From positions 1 through 51,959 of the forward strand of contig JAGBGO010000044.1 in NCBI GenBank assembly GCA_017935905.1: 51,959 nucleotides of DNA. Direction: 5' to 3'. The DNA is from Clostridia bacterium (lineage in GTDB: Bacteria; Bacillota; Clostridia; UBA1212; UBA1255). Positions 16,284-24,696 of the stretch are shown piece by piece. A model generated the notes under the pieces. The model did no database searches. It was not told where the DNA came from and saw nothing but the letters and a program-made list of their open reading frames with translations. Position numbers and translations under genes: made by a program. How positions within the stretch are numbered: the first letter of the stretch is position 1; the number at the start of each line of letters is the position of its first letter.

Positions 16284-17561
16284 ATGAATTTAGAAAAAAT
16301 CGTAGCGTCATTGAATCCTTGTCCCTGTGGACGGACGCATACCTTTGATACCAAAGTGGTGGAAATCGGAAGCGGGATCACCGTTCGGACAGGCGATATT
16401 TTACGGGAAGCCGGCTTTCAAGACCGGATTTTGCTGGTGGCAGACCGCAATACGTTGCGTGCCGCAGATGGGGTACTGGAAAGTCTTACCAATGCCCATT
16501 TTACCGTAAAACAGTTGATCTACGAGGATTTGAAAAGCGCGTGTGTTGAGCAAGTGCGTGAAATTGAGGCATTGTGCGCCGATGTGGACGGTGTGATTTC
16601 CGTGGGCACCGGCTCGCTGAATGACGTTTGCCGCGTAGCAGCCTACGAAATGAAGAAACTGCTTTGCATTTTCGCTACCGCACCTTCTATGGACGGCTTT
16701 GCTTCCGATACGGCACCGATTATTGAGAATAATTTTAAGTCTTCCTGGCAGGCGGCACAGCCCGCGGTGATTATTGGCGATACCAAGATTTTGGTGAAGG
16801 CACCGGCTATTTTAAAGTCTTCCGGTTTTGGCGATATGATGGCCAAATACATCGGTCTTGTGGATTGGAAGATTGCTCATTTGCTCATTGATGAATATTA
16901 TTGTGAGAATGTGGCCGCCATTACCCAAGAGGCAACGGATCGGATTGCAAGTCTTGCGGACCGCATTTTAGAAGACAGTGAAGAAGCGGCCGGCGCAGTG
17001 ATGGAGGCTTTGATTATGACCGGTCTTGCTATGAAGCTTGCGGGTTGTTCCCGTCCTGCCAGCGGTGCTGAACACGTAGTTTCCCATTATTTGGAATGCC
17101 ATAAAGTGATTCAAGGTATTTGGCCGGATTACCACGGCCGGAAAGTAGGCGTGGCGACGGTTTACTGCAATCGCTTGTACCGAAATTTAGCGGAGCGCCT
17201 GGAAGAAATTCACTGTACTAAGGATACAACGGATTGGGATGCGGTTTATGCCCATTATGATGAGAAGATGCATGCAGACGTAAAGCGATTAAATACACCT
17301 ACGATTACGGATTTAGTAGATCCTGCGAAGTTAGAGGCGGCTTGGCCGGAAATTCGGAAGATTATTTTTGAAACGTTGCCTACGCAAGAAAAATTGCTGG
17401 ATTTGATGCACACCGCAGGCGCCCCCGTAGAGCCTTCGGAGGTTCACGTCAGTGATGCATTTATGATGGATGCGATGCAGTATCACGGATACATGCGATA
17501 TCGTTTGCTTCTGACAAGGTTGCTGCCGATGATGGGGATTAAGATGGAAGATTATTTGTGA
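16284..17561 (+). CDS. egsA: sn-glycerol-1-phosphate dehydrogenase (AraM/EgsA family)
   Basis: A 425-residue NAD(P)- and metal-dependent dehydrogenase reducing dihydroxyacetone phosphate to sn-glycerol-1-phosphate. The start CPCGRTH, GVISVGTGSLNDVCR (nucleotide binding), PSMDGFASDTAP and the metal-binding region GAEHVVSHYLE plus a later WPDYHGRKVG are characteristic. B. subtilis AraM/EgsA is the reference; there the product feeds heptaprenylglyceryl phosphate lipid. No lipid-ether gene is adjacent, so the fate of the product here is open. Length is typical. It is monocistronic with a good promoter and is followed by array B. Confidence 0.88.
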   Translation: MNLEKIVASLNPCPCGRTHTFDTKVVEIGSGITVRTGDILREAGFQDRILLVADRNTLRAADGVLESLTNAHFTVKQLIYEDLKSACVEQVREIEALCADVDGVISVGTGSLNDVCRVAAYEMKKLLCIFATAPSMDGFASDTAPIIENNFKSSWQAAQPAVIIGDTKILVKAPAILKSSGFGDMMAKYIGLVDWKIAHLLIDEYYCENVAAITQEATDRIASLADRILEDSEEAAGAVMEALIMTGLAMKLAGCSRPASGAEHVVSHYLECHKVIQGIWPDYHGRKVGVATVYCNRLYRNLAERLEEIHCTKDTTDWDAVYAHYDEKMHADVKRLNTPTITDLVDPAKLEAAWPEIRKIIFETLPTQEKLLDLMHTAGAPVEPSEVHVSDAFMMDAMQYHGYMRYRLLLTRLLPMMGIKMEDYL

Positions 17562-17573
17562 GAGACCGGGCGG

Positions 17574-17758
17574 TTTGGGCGTAAAACGGTTGTTTGGTTG
17601 TAAAAAGCCCAACCATTGGGTATAAACGTGATTTTTTTGTTATACATACCCAAAAACCGGAGATTTTCATAAAAATTAGATGGTTTTTTTAGTTTGAACT
17701 ACAAAATTTTGGGCATAAGGAGCATTTTTTATCTCCCTATGCCCAAAGTGTTTTTTAA
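17574..17758. repeat. Alternating inverted-repeat array B (core TTGGGYATAA)
   Basis: Six copies in F-R-F-R-F-R order: F 17574, R 17607, F 17616, R 17639, F 17707, R 17738. They make three hairpins. The last (17707-17747) pairs TTTTGGGCATAAGGAG with CTCCCTATGCCCAAAG, with one mismatch; it has T6 on the right and A4 on the left and so is a bidirectional terminator. The architecture matches array A although the core differs. It lies between convergent genes. Confidence 0.8.
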
Positions 17759-17762
17759 AAGA

Positions 17763-18824
17763 TTATTCTGCCGTATCGGCTGTTTCCTCAGCTTTCTTTC
17801 TCCGTCTCGGTGCCCGTTTCTTGGGCTTCGGCGCCTCTTCTTTCGCAGCTTCTTCCGGAACTACTTCCGCGGTCGCAACTTCTGCCGGTGCCGCCGCTTC
17901 TTTCTTCTTTCTGGGCGCGGAGCGTTTTCTTGCCGGCTTCTTTACAGGTTCTTCTTCCTTCGGTGTATCCGGCTCAGACGGGACTAGCGTAACCGTAACC
18001 GGCATAGCCGTTCGCTCCGCCTCGCTTAACCGAAAGGCAAACTCGCCGTTTCGCACTTCTTTATGTTCGCAGAATCCTAAAGATAAGAAGTAGGTAGACC
18101 AAATTTTTCTTTTCCCCGCAAACAAGGGCAGATCGCTATAGTCCCGAATGTCTAAATCCGGATGTTTCGCCTTTAACTGGTTCACCAAACTGCTGCCGCC
18201 AATCCATTCTTCATCACCTGTGCGGCTTGCCAGGATCTCTTTAATCTCACTGCGCAAAGCCCGGTCGCTTAAAGTATCGGCACCCTGAGTCTCCGCAGGG
18301 ACTTCCGCCGATTCGACAGGCGCTTCCTGAACGGTTTTCTTCACGGTCAGCCGGCGGGTTCTCTTAATCTCTCGCTTGGCATCGGCGGTCTTCCGGGACT
18401 CGCAAAGCACCATAAACAGCGTGCAGGCAGTTCTGAAAGAAGCGGGGGCAATATCGTCGCCCATGCCGATGACGCACATACCGCTCTCTCGCAGGCGCAG
18501 GGCAAGGCGGGTAAAATCGCTGTCGTTTGACACAATACAGAACCCGTCCACATCGCCCTTATACAAAATATCCATCGCATCAATTACCATGGTAATATCT
18601 GTGGCGTTCTTGCCGTTTATGTAGCTGAACTGCTGCACCGGTGTTAAAGCGTATTTTAATAATTTCTCTTTCAAAGAATTTCGGTTGTATTCAGCCCAGT
18701 TGCCGTAAATGCGGCGATAGGTAGCGATACCGAATTTTCCGATTTCATCAAATATTTTCTCAAAACGGTCCGGAGACACGTTGTCTGCATCAATCAAAAC
18801 TGCAAATCTTTTCTCGTTTGTCAT
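17763..18824 (-). CDS. NYN-domain / OST-HTH (LOTUS) RNA-associated protein
   Basis: A 353-residue protein. Residues 5-145 form a NYN (LabA/DUF88) PIN-like nuclease domain: AVLIDADNVSP, a conserved YRRIYGNW, ATDITMVIDAMD and VSNDSDFTRLALRLRE, with the acidic residues expected at a metal site. Residues about 185-265 resemble an OST-HTH/LOTUS RNA-binding domain (LRSEIKEIL..GSSLVNQLKAKHPDL). The last 60 residues are a Lys/Ala/Pro-rich tail (KKRAPRRRKK), histone H1-like and probably nucleic-acid binding. Bacterial NYN-LOTUS proteins are known but mostly uncharacterised; RNA cleavage or decay is the usual proposal. The RBS AAGGAGG precedes the ATG. Confidence 0.88.
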   Translation of the reverse strand: MTNEKRFAVLIDADNVSPDRFEKIFDEIGKFGIATYRRIYGNWAEYNRNSLKEKLLKYALTPVQQFSYINGKNATDITMVIDAMDILYKGDVDGFCIVSNDSDFTRLALRLRESGMCVIGMGDDIAPASFRTACTLFMVLCESRKTADAKREIKRTRRLTVKKTVQEAPVESAEVPAETQGADTLSDRALRSEIKEILASRTGDEEWIGGSSLVNQLKAKHPDLDIRDYSDLPLFAGKRKIWSTYFLSLGFCEHKEVRNGEFAFRLSEAERTAMPVTVTLVPSEPDTPKEEEPVKKPARKRSAPRKKKEAAAPAEVATAEVVPEEAAKEEAPKPKKRAPRRRKKAEETADTAE

Positions 18825-18861
18825 TGAATTCCTCCTTGCTTCTATGTAAAATACCGCATCT

Positions 18862-18891
18862 ATTATACCATAAAATCGGCGCGGGGCACAA
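18862..18891 (-). promoter_or_regulatory. Promoter of the NYN gene
   Basis: Minus strand TTGTGC (18891-18886), 18 bases, TATAAT (18867-18862). Confidence 0.7.
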
Positions 18892-18904
18892 CCTTGTTTC
18901 CCAC

Positions 18905-18933
18905 TTGCATTTTACCCCAAATACTGGCATAAT
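18905..18933 (+). promoter_or_regulatory. pyk promoter
   Basis: TTGCAT (18905-18910), 17 bases, CATAAT (18928-18933). A copy of the octamer ATTTTACC lies just inside the spacer. Confidence 0.75.
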
Positions 18934-18962
18934 GAGAGGCGTTTGAAAGGAATGATGACGGA

Positions 18963-20375
18963 ATGAGAAAAACGAAGATTATTTGTACCATTGGTCCCGC
19001 AAGCTCGGATGAAGCCACGTTAGAGCAGTTGTGTCGTGCCGGCATGAACGTTGCCAGATTGAATTTTTCCCATGGAACCCATGAAGAACATAAAGTCCGT
19101 ATGGATCACATTAAAGCCGTTCGCACCCGTTTGGGCCTTCCCATTGCCATTATGTTGGACACCAAGGGCCCGGAATACCGAATCGGCTGTTTCAAAGAAG
19201 GAAAAGCCTGTTTACAGGAAGGCAAGTATTTTACCTTTACACCCGACGATATTGAAGGGGACGATACCCGTGTGTCGGTGAGCTACAAGCATTTGGCAGA
19301 AGACCTGTCCATCGGGGACAAAGTGCTGGTGAACAACGGTCTGCTCATTTTTGAAGTCGTAGAAATTCAAGGGGGCGACGTAGTTTGCCGTATCTTGGCA
19401 GGGGGCGAAATCTCCAACCGGAAGAGTATGAGCTTCCCAAATAAAGTACTGAAACAGATTTATTTAAGCGAGCAGGACAAGAAGGACATTGCCTTTGGTG
19501 TTGCCCAGGAAGTGGACTTTATTGCTTGTTCCTTCGTATCTTGCGCCCAAGATCTGCTGGACGTGAAAGCCTTTTTAAAGGAATGCGGCGGCGAAGATAT
19601 CAGTTTAATCGCCAAGATTGAGAATCGCTCCGGCATTGATAACATTGAATCCATTTGTGAAGAATGCGACGGCATTATGATCGGTCGCGGAGATATGGGC
19701 GTAGAAATTCCTTTCGAGGAATTGCCGGTGATTCAAAAGAAACTAATTACAAAATGCCGTATGCTAGGTAAACGCGTGATTACCGCAACGGAAATGTTGG
19801 AGTCTATGATTTATAATCCCAGACCTACCCGTGCGGAAATTTCCGACGTTGCCAACGCCGTTTACGACGGTACTAGCGCCATTATGCTTTCCGGTGAAAC
19901 GGCAGCAGGCAAATATCCGGTGCTTACAGTGGAAACTATGGCCAAAATTGCGGAGAAGACAGAGAAGAACATCCGCTACGAGAAGCGCTTTTTTACGTAT
20001 GACTTCCGGATTCGCAACCAATTAGACGCCATTTCCCACTCCGTTTGTAACATGTCTATTGACCTTTCTGCCAAAGCCATTGTAGTGTGCTCTTTGTCCG
20101 GCACCACGGCCCGCATGGTTTCCAGATTTCGTTCCCCGGTGGATATTATCGGCCTTTCGGTTAAAGAAAAGACGTGGCGTCAGCTTTCCCTTTCCTGGGG
20201 GGTAACGCCCCTTCTTTGCGAGGAATATCCTTCTCCGGAAGTGCTGTTCTATACGGCAAAACGCATCGCCAAAGAGGCTTTCTCCCTAAAGACCGGCGAC
20301 ACCATTATTATCACCGGCGGCAACACTACGGGAGAAACGGGAAATACCAACACCATTCGGATTGAAACAGTCTAA
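18963..20375 (+). CDS. pyk: Pyruvate kinase
   Basis: A 470-residue glycolytic enzyme converting PEP and ADP to pyruvate and ATP. Opening KTKIICTIGPAS, NFSHGTHEEH, MLDTKGPEYR, LIAKIENRSGIDN (catalytic Lys), IMIGRGDMGVEIP (metal Glu/Asp) and TATEMLESM followed by RPTRAEISDVANAV are all present. The allosteric C-terminal domain ends at GGNTTGETGNTN; the extra PEP-utiliser domain of Bacillus-type enzymes is absent, giving the short form. The ATG follows GAAAGGAATGATGACGG. It precedes a TetR/ABC operon that has its own promoter, so co-transcription is not needed. Confidence 0.96.
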   Translation: MRKTKIICTIGPASSDEATLEQLCRAGMNVARLNFSHGTHEEHKVRMDHIKAVRTRLGLPIAIMLDTKGPEYRIGCFKEGKACLQEGKYFTFTPDDIEGDDTRVSVSYKHLAEDLSIGDKVLVNNGLLIFEVVEIQGGDVVCRILAGGEISNRKSMSFPNKVLKQIYLSEQDKKDIAFGVAQEVDFIACSFVSCAQDLLDVKAFLKECGGEDISLIAKIENRSGIDNIESICEECDGIMIGRGDMGVEIPFEELPVIQKKLITKCRMLGKRVITATEMLESMIYNPRPTRAEISDVANAVYDGTSAIMLSGETAAGKYPVLTVETMAKIAEKTEKNIRYEKRFFTYDFRIRNQLDAISHSVCNMSIDLSAKAIVVCSLSGTTARMVSRFRSPVDIIGLSVKEKTWRQLSLSWGVTPLLCEEYPSPEVLFYTAKRIAKEAFSLKTGDTIIITGGNTTGETGNTNTIRIETV

Positions 20376-20406
20376 GAATTGACACAGAATGATAACATAC
20401 TTTTCA

Positions 20407-20435
20407 TTGACAAACTAATACCGTTAGTTTAGAAT
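20407..20435 (+). promoter_or_regulatory. Promoter with embedded TetR-type operator
   Basis: TTGACA (20407-20412), 17 bases, TAGAAT (20430-20435). The spacer is filled by a perfect inverted repeat: AAACTAA (20412-20418), TACCG, TTAGTTT (20424-20430). A dimeric repressor bound here would block RNA polymerase. The obvious candidate is the TetR-like protein encoded next. Confidence 0.85.
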
Positions 20436-20468
20436 GAGCCTGTTATTCTTTATGGAGGAGGACCGGCT

Positions 20469-21050
20469 TTGGGAAAAGGTTTATCCAGAGAGGTTATCGT
20501 AGAAGCTGCCGCAGAGGCGGTACGTAAGAATCCTTTTCAGCAGATTTCCGTAAACGAATTGGCCCGCACCTTAGGTGTGAAGCCGGCTTCGCTGTACAAT
20601 CATATCGCTTCTGCGGAGGATATTCGCACAGAAGTGGGGCTGTACGCGGCCGGAAAGCTCATTCGGGAGACGGGGGAAGCGGTGTCCGGTAAAATGCCTG
20701 AAGATGCTTTGATGTCATTTGCCAAAGCCTACAGAGCCTATGAACGGGACAATCCGGGTCTGTATTTCTACATCATTCATTTACATGATGCCGAGGATTC
20801 CAGATTGCGGGAAGCGGCTGCGGCCATTATCCAGCCCATTATTGAAATCCTGTCCACCTAAGGCTTAACGCCGCCTCAATGCTGCCACTGGCAACGGGTA
20901 TTTCGCAGTATGATGCACGGCTTTATTGTGCAGCAGCGTCACGGATATTTTACCACCCAACCGGAAAGCAGCGATCAATCTTATGAAATTGGAATTCAGT
21001 GTGTCATTGACGGTATTAAGGCCGCGGCACAAGAGAGCGAGGGAAGATAA
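20469..21050 (+). pseudogene. TetR/AcrR-family regulator interrupted by in-frame TAA
   Basis: A TTG start seven bases after GGAGGAGG opens a TetR protein. The N-terminal HTH is intact (ISVNELARTLGVKPASLYNHIAS). TAA at 20859-20861 (codon 131) ends the ORF at 130 residues. The same frame continues without another stop to TAA at 21048-21050 and encodes convincing TetR C-terminal sequence (HWQRVFRSMMHGFIVQQ, then GYFTTQ). The full product would be 193 residues. A single base change restores it, most simply from a Tyr codon. Truncated protein would keep the DNA-binding domain but lose much of the dimer/ligand domain, so the downstream exporter may be derepressed. A sequencing or assembly error is the alternative. 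Confidence 0.85.
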
Positions 21051-22793
21051 ATGATTAAGAAACTTGCAAAGAGTATACGGGAATATAAGAAACCGTCTTT
21101 GCTGTGCCTGATTTTTATTGTATTAGAGGCTATTTTGGAGTGCCTGATGCCCTTCATTATTGCGGACTTGGTCAACAAGGTGAAAGACGGCTGCGGTATG
21201 CCGGTATTGCTTCAGCAAGGCGGGATCTTGCTTGTGATGGCACTTGTATCGCTGACCTGCGGCGCTTTTGCAGGATTCCTGTCTGCGAAGGCTTCCTCCG
21301 GATTTGCTAAGAACTTGCGCCACGACCTGTTCCACAAAGTGCAGACCTATTCTTTTGAGAATATTGATAAATTCTCCTCTGCGTCTTTGGTAACCCGTAT
21401 GACCACGGATATCGTCCACGTACAAATGTCTTATATGATGATGATCCGCGTGGCCATTCGTGCCCCTTTAATGTTTATTTTCTCCATTGTAATGGCCTAC
21501 ATTATGGGCGGCGCACTTTCTACGATGTTTATTATCGTTATTCCATTTCTGGCGGTGGGTCTGCTCCTCATTGCCCGGAAAGCCATGCCCACGTTCCGCA
21601 AAGTTTTCCGGAAATATGACCGGCTGAATGAGTCTATTGAGGAGAACGTGCGGGCTATGCGGGCGGTGAAGGGTTTTTCCCGAGAGGAATACGAGAAAGA
21701 GAAATTCGGAGAGGCTGCGGAGAATATTCGGAAAGATTTTACCCGTGCCGAGCGCATCGTGGCTTGCAACACGCCGATTTTCCAGTCCTGTATGTACTTT
21801 AATATGACCTTCGTACTGCTGATCGGCTCTCAACTGATCATTAAGAGCAGCGGCGCTACGCTGGACGTGGGACAGCTTTCTGCCATGCTTACGTATGGCG
21901 TACAGATCCTGATGTCTTTGATGATGGTTTCTATGATTTACGTCATGCTCACTATGTCTTTGGAATCCGCCAGAAGAATTGTGGAAGTGCTGGATGAAGA
22001 ACCGGCACTCACCCAGCCTTCTGATGCGGTTACGGAAATTGCGGATGGCTCCATTGTATTTGACCACGTAAACTTTAAGTATTCCAAGAAAGCGGATCGC
22101 AATGCGTTGGAAGATATTAACCTGAATATTCCTTCCGGTGCTACGGTGGGCATCTTAGGCGGTACCGGTTCCGGCAAGTCCTCTTTGGTACAGTTGATCG
22201 CCCGCTTGTATGACGTTACGGACGGCCGCGTTCTGGTAGGGGGCAGAGACGTACGGGAGTACGACTTGTACGCTTTAAGAAACAGCGCTTCTATGGTTCT
22301 GCAGAAGAACGTGCTGTTCTCCGGCACCATTAAAGACAATCTTCGTTGGGGAAATCCGGAGGCTACGGAGGAAGAAATGGTGGAGGCTTGTAAACTTGCT
22401 CAAGCCCACGAATTTATTGAAACGTTCCCCGAAGGTTACGACACCTTTATTGAGCAGGGGGGTACCAACGTATCCGGCGGACAGCGCCAGCGTTTGTGTA
22501 TTGCACGGGCTTTGTTAAAGAAACCGAAAATTTTGATTTTGGACGACTCCACCAGCGCCGTGGATACCAAAACGGATGCTTTTATCCGCCAAGGTTTTGA
22601 CCGGTTTATTCCGGAAACGACCAAGATTATTATTGCCCAGCGTGTTTCTTCCGTAGAGCAAGCGGACATCATCGTGGTGATGGACGGCGGCCGTGTGCAA
22701 GCGGTGGGCAAGCACGAGGAACTTTTGGAGCGTTGCGACATTTATCGGGAGATTTACCTCCAACAAACGAAAGGGGGCGAGGCAGATGCGTAA
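21051..22793 (+). CDS. ABC exporter half-transporter, subunit 1 (degenerate site)
   Basis: A 580-residue type I ABC exporter half. Residues 1-310 hold six membrane helices; the nucleotide-binding domain follows with Walker A GGTGSGKSS, Q-loop, signature VSGGQRQRL and Walker B LILDDSTSAVD. The residue after the Walker B Asp is Asp instead of the catalytic Glu, the usual sign of the non-hydrolysing site in heterodimers such as BmrCD and TM287/288. The ATG directly follows the TetR stop. It overlaps the next gene by eight bases. The pair probably exports drugs or amphipathic compounds, controlled by the operator at 20412-20430. Confidence 0.93.
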   Translation: MIKKLAKSIREYKKPSLLCLIFIVLEAILECLMPFIIADLVNKVKDGCGMPVLLQQGGILLVMALVSLTCGAFAGFLSAKASSGFAKNLRHDLFHKVQTYSFENIDKFSSASLVTRMTTDIVHVQMSYMMMIRVAIRAPLMFIFSIVMAYIMGGALSTMFIIVIPFLAVGLLLIARKAMPTFRKVFRKYDRLNESIEENVRAMRAVKGFSREEYEKEKFGEAAENIRKDFTRAERIVACNTPIFQSCMYFNMTFVLLIGSQLIIKSSGATLDVGQLSAMLTYGVQILMSLMMVSMIYVMLTMSLESARRIVEVLDEEPALTQPSDAVTEIADGSIVFDHVNFKYSKKADRNALEDINLNIPSGATVGILGGTGSGKSSLVQLIARLYDVTDGRVLVGGRDVREYDLYALRNSASMVLQKNVLFSGTIKDNLRWGNPEATEEEMVEACKLAQAHEFIETFPEGYDTFIEQGGTNVSGGQRQRLCIARALLKKPKILILDDSTSAVDTKTDAFIRQGFDRFIPETTKIIIAQRVSSVEQADIIVVMDGGRVQAVGKHEELLERCDIYREIYLQQTKGGEADA

Positions 22794-24693
22794 AATGGAT
22801 CCTAAGATGATGCCGGCCAAGAAAGGCTCTTTGGGCAGAGTGCTGAAACTTTTATTTAAGTATTATCCTGTATTGATGCCCATTACCATTGTTTGTATTT
22901 TGTTCTCTGCAACCGTATCTTCCATTCCCGCACTCTTCATACAGAAGGTGATTGCGGTTATTGAGCAGTACGTAGAAAGTGGCAATTGGGCAGAGGCTTC
23001 CAAAGAAATTATCCCTATGATTCTGCTGCTGGTCAGCTTGTACGTGATTTCTATCGTGCTGATTACGGTGCAAACCCAGTTAATGGCCTACATTACCCAA
23101 GGTTTCTTATGCAAACTTCGTCGTGCTATGTTTGACGGCATGCAGGATTTGCCCATTTCTTATTTCGACCAAAACAGCCACGGCGATATAATGAGCCGTT
23201 ACACCAATGATATTGACACGTTGCGCCAATTGGTTTCTCAATCTCTGCCGGCACTGCTTCAATCCGGTGTCATCGTGCTGACAGTATTAAGTATTATGAT
23301 TTATTTCTGCGGCTGGCTTACTTTATTGGTACTGCTGGGCGTACTGGGGATGTTCTTCGTTTCCAAGAAAATCGGCGGCGGTTCTGCGAAATACTTTATT
23401 AAGAACCAAAAGACCACCGGCGTGGCGGAAGGCTTTATTCAAGAGATGATGAACAGTCAGAAAGTGATCAAAGTCTTCAACCGGGAGGAAAAATGCGGTG
23501 AAGAGTTTGACGCGATCAATGATCAGTTATTCCGGGATGGCTACAAAGCCAATTCCTATGCCAATATGTTAGGTCCCATTATTATGAATATGGGCAACGT
23601 TTTGTACGTATTGGTAGCTTTGGTGGGCGGTCTTTTGCTGGTTTTGGACGTGCCTAATTTCAGCTTGTCTATGCAGGCTTTGAGCATCAGTATTGTGATT
23701 CCTTTCCTGAATATGACCAAGCAGTTCACCGGCAACGTCAACCAAGTTTCCCAGCAGATTAACGCCATTGCCATGGGTATGGCCGGCGCCAACCGCGTGT
23801 TCTCTTTAATGGATGAGAAACCGGAGGCGGACGAAGGTTACGTTACTTTGGTAAACGCTATCATCGGAGAGGACGGCTCAATCACGGAGTCTTCCGTGCC
23901 TACGGGAAAATGGGCGTGGAAGCACCCCCACGGAGACGGCACGCTGACCTATACGGAGCTTAAAGGCGACGTGCGCATGGTAGACGTGGACTTCTCCTAT
24001 GACGGAGAGAAAACCGTATTAAAGAACGTTTCCGTTTACGCAGAGCCGGGACAAAAAGTTGCTTTTGTTGGTGCTACCGGTGCCGGTAAGACCACCATTA
24101 CCAACTTGATTAACCGTTTCTACGATATTGCGGACGGTAAGATTCGCTATGACGGTATTAACATCAACAAAATCCGCAAGTCGGATCTGCGCCGCTCTTT
24201 GGGCATTGTTTTGCAGGAAACCAACTTATTTACAGGTACGGTGATGGAAAATATCCGCTACGGTCGCTTGGAGGCTACAGACGAAGAATGTATGGAAGCG
24301 GCTCGCCTGGCAGGCGCCGATGATTTCATCCGCAGACTTCCGGACGGCTATCAAACCCAGCTTTCCAACAACGGTGCCAACCTGTCTCAAGGTCAGCGCC
24401 AGTTGGTGGCTATTGCTCGGGCTGCGGTTGCCAACCCGCCGGTTATGATCTTAGACGAAGCTACGTCTTCTATTGATACCCGCACGGAAGCCATTGTACA
24501 GCGGGGTATGGATAAACTGATGGAGGGTCGTACCGTTTTCGTTATCGCCCACCGTTTGTCCACGGTTATGAATTCCGACGTCATTATGGTACTCGACCAC
24601 GGCGAAATTATTGAGCGGGGCAATCACGAGAAGCTGATTGCGGAGAAAGGTACGTACTATCAGTTGTATACGGGTGCTTTTGAGTTAGAGTAA
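22786..24693 (+). CDS. ABC exporter half-transporter, subunit 2 (canonical site)
   Basis: A 635-residue partner of the preceding gene. Six membrane helices (residues about 25-340) are followed by an unusual insertion of 40 or so residues (EDGSITESSVPTGKWAWKH) before the nucleotide-binding domain. Walker A is GATGAGKTT, signature LSQGQRQLVAIARA, Walker B VMILDEATSSIDT with catalytic Glu, and H-loop AHRLST. The insertion is typical of the YheH/BmrD-type subunit of heterodimeric exporters. I chose the ATG at 22786, which overlaps the upstream stop; the longer ORF lies in the coding sequence of subunit 1. It ends three bases before the convergent MATE gene. Confidence 0.93.
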   Translation: MRKMDPKMMPAKKGSLGRVLKLLFKYYPVLMPITIVCILFSATVSSIPALFIQKVIAVIEQYVESGNWAEASKEIIPMILLLVSLYVISIVLITVQTQLMAYITQGFLCKLRRAMFDGMQDLPISYFDQNSHGDIMSRYTNDIDTLRQLVSQSLPALLQSGVIVLTVLSIMIYFCGWLTLLVLLGVLGMFFVSKKIGGGSAKYFIKNQKTTGVAEGFIQEMMNSQKVIKVFNREEKCGEEFDAINDQLFRDGYKANSYANMLGPIIMNMGNVLYVLVALVGGLLLVLDVPNFSLSMQALSISIVIPFLNMTKQFTGNVNQVSQQINAIAMGMAGANRVFSLMDEKPEADEGYVTLVNAIIGEDGSITESSVPTGKWAWKHPHGDGTLTYTELKGDVRMVDVDFSYDGEKTVLKNVSVYAEPGQKVAFVGATGAGKTTITNLINRFYDIADGKIRYDGININKIRKSDLRRSLGIVLQETNLFTGTVMENIRYGRLEATDEECMEAARLAGADDFIRRLPDGYQTQLSNNGANLSQGQRQLVAIARAAVANPPVMILDEATSSIDTRTEAIVQRGMDKLMEGRTVFVIAHRLSTVMNSDVIMVLDHGEIIERGNHEKLIAEKGTYYQLYTGAFELE

Positions 24694-24696
24694 GAT

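Noticed and set aside
21468-22067. Minus-strand ORF of 199 codons inside the ABC gene
   Set aside because: Shadow of the ABC exporter coding frame; no start signals and His/Arg-rich nonsense product.
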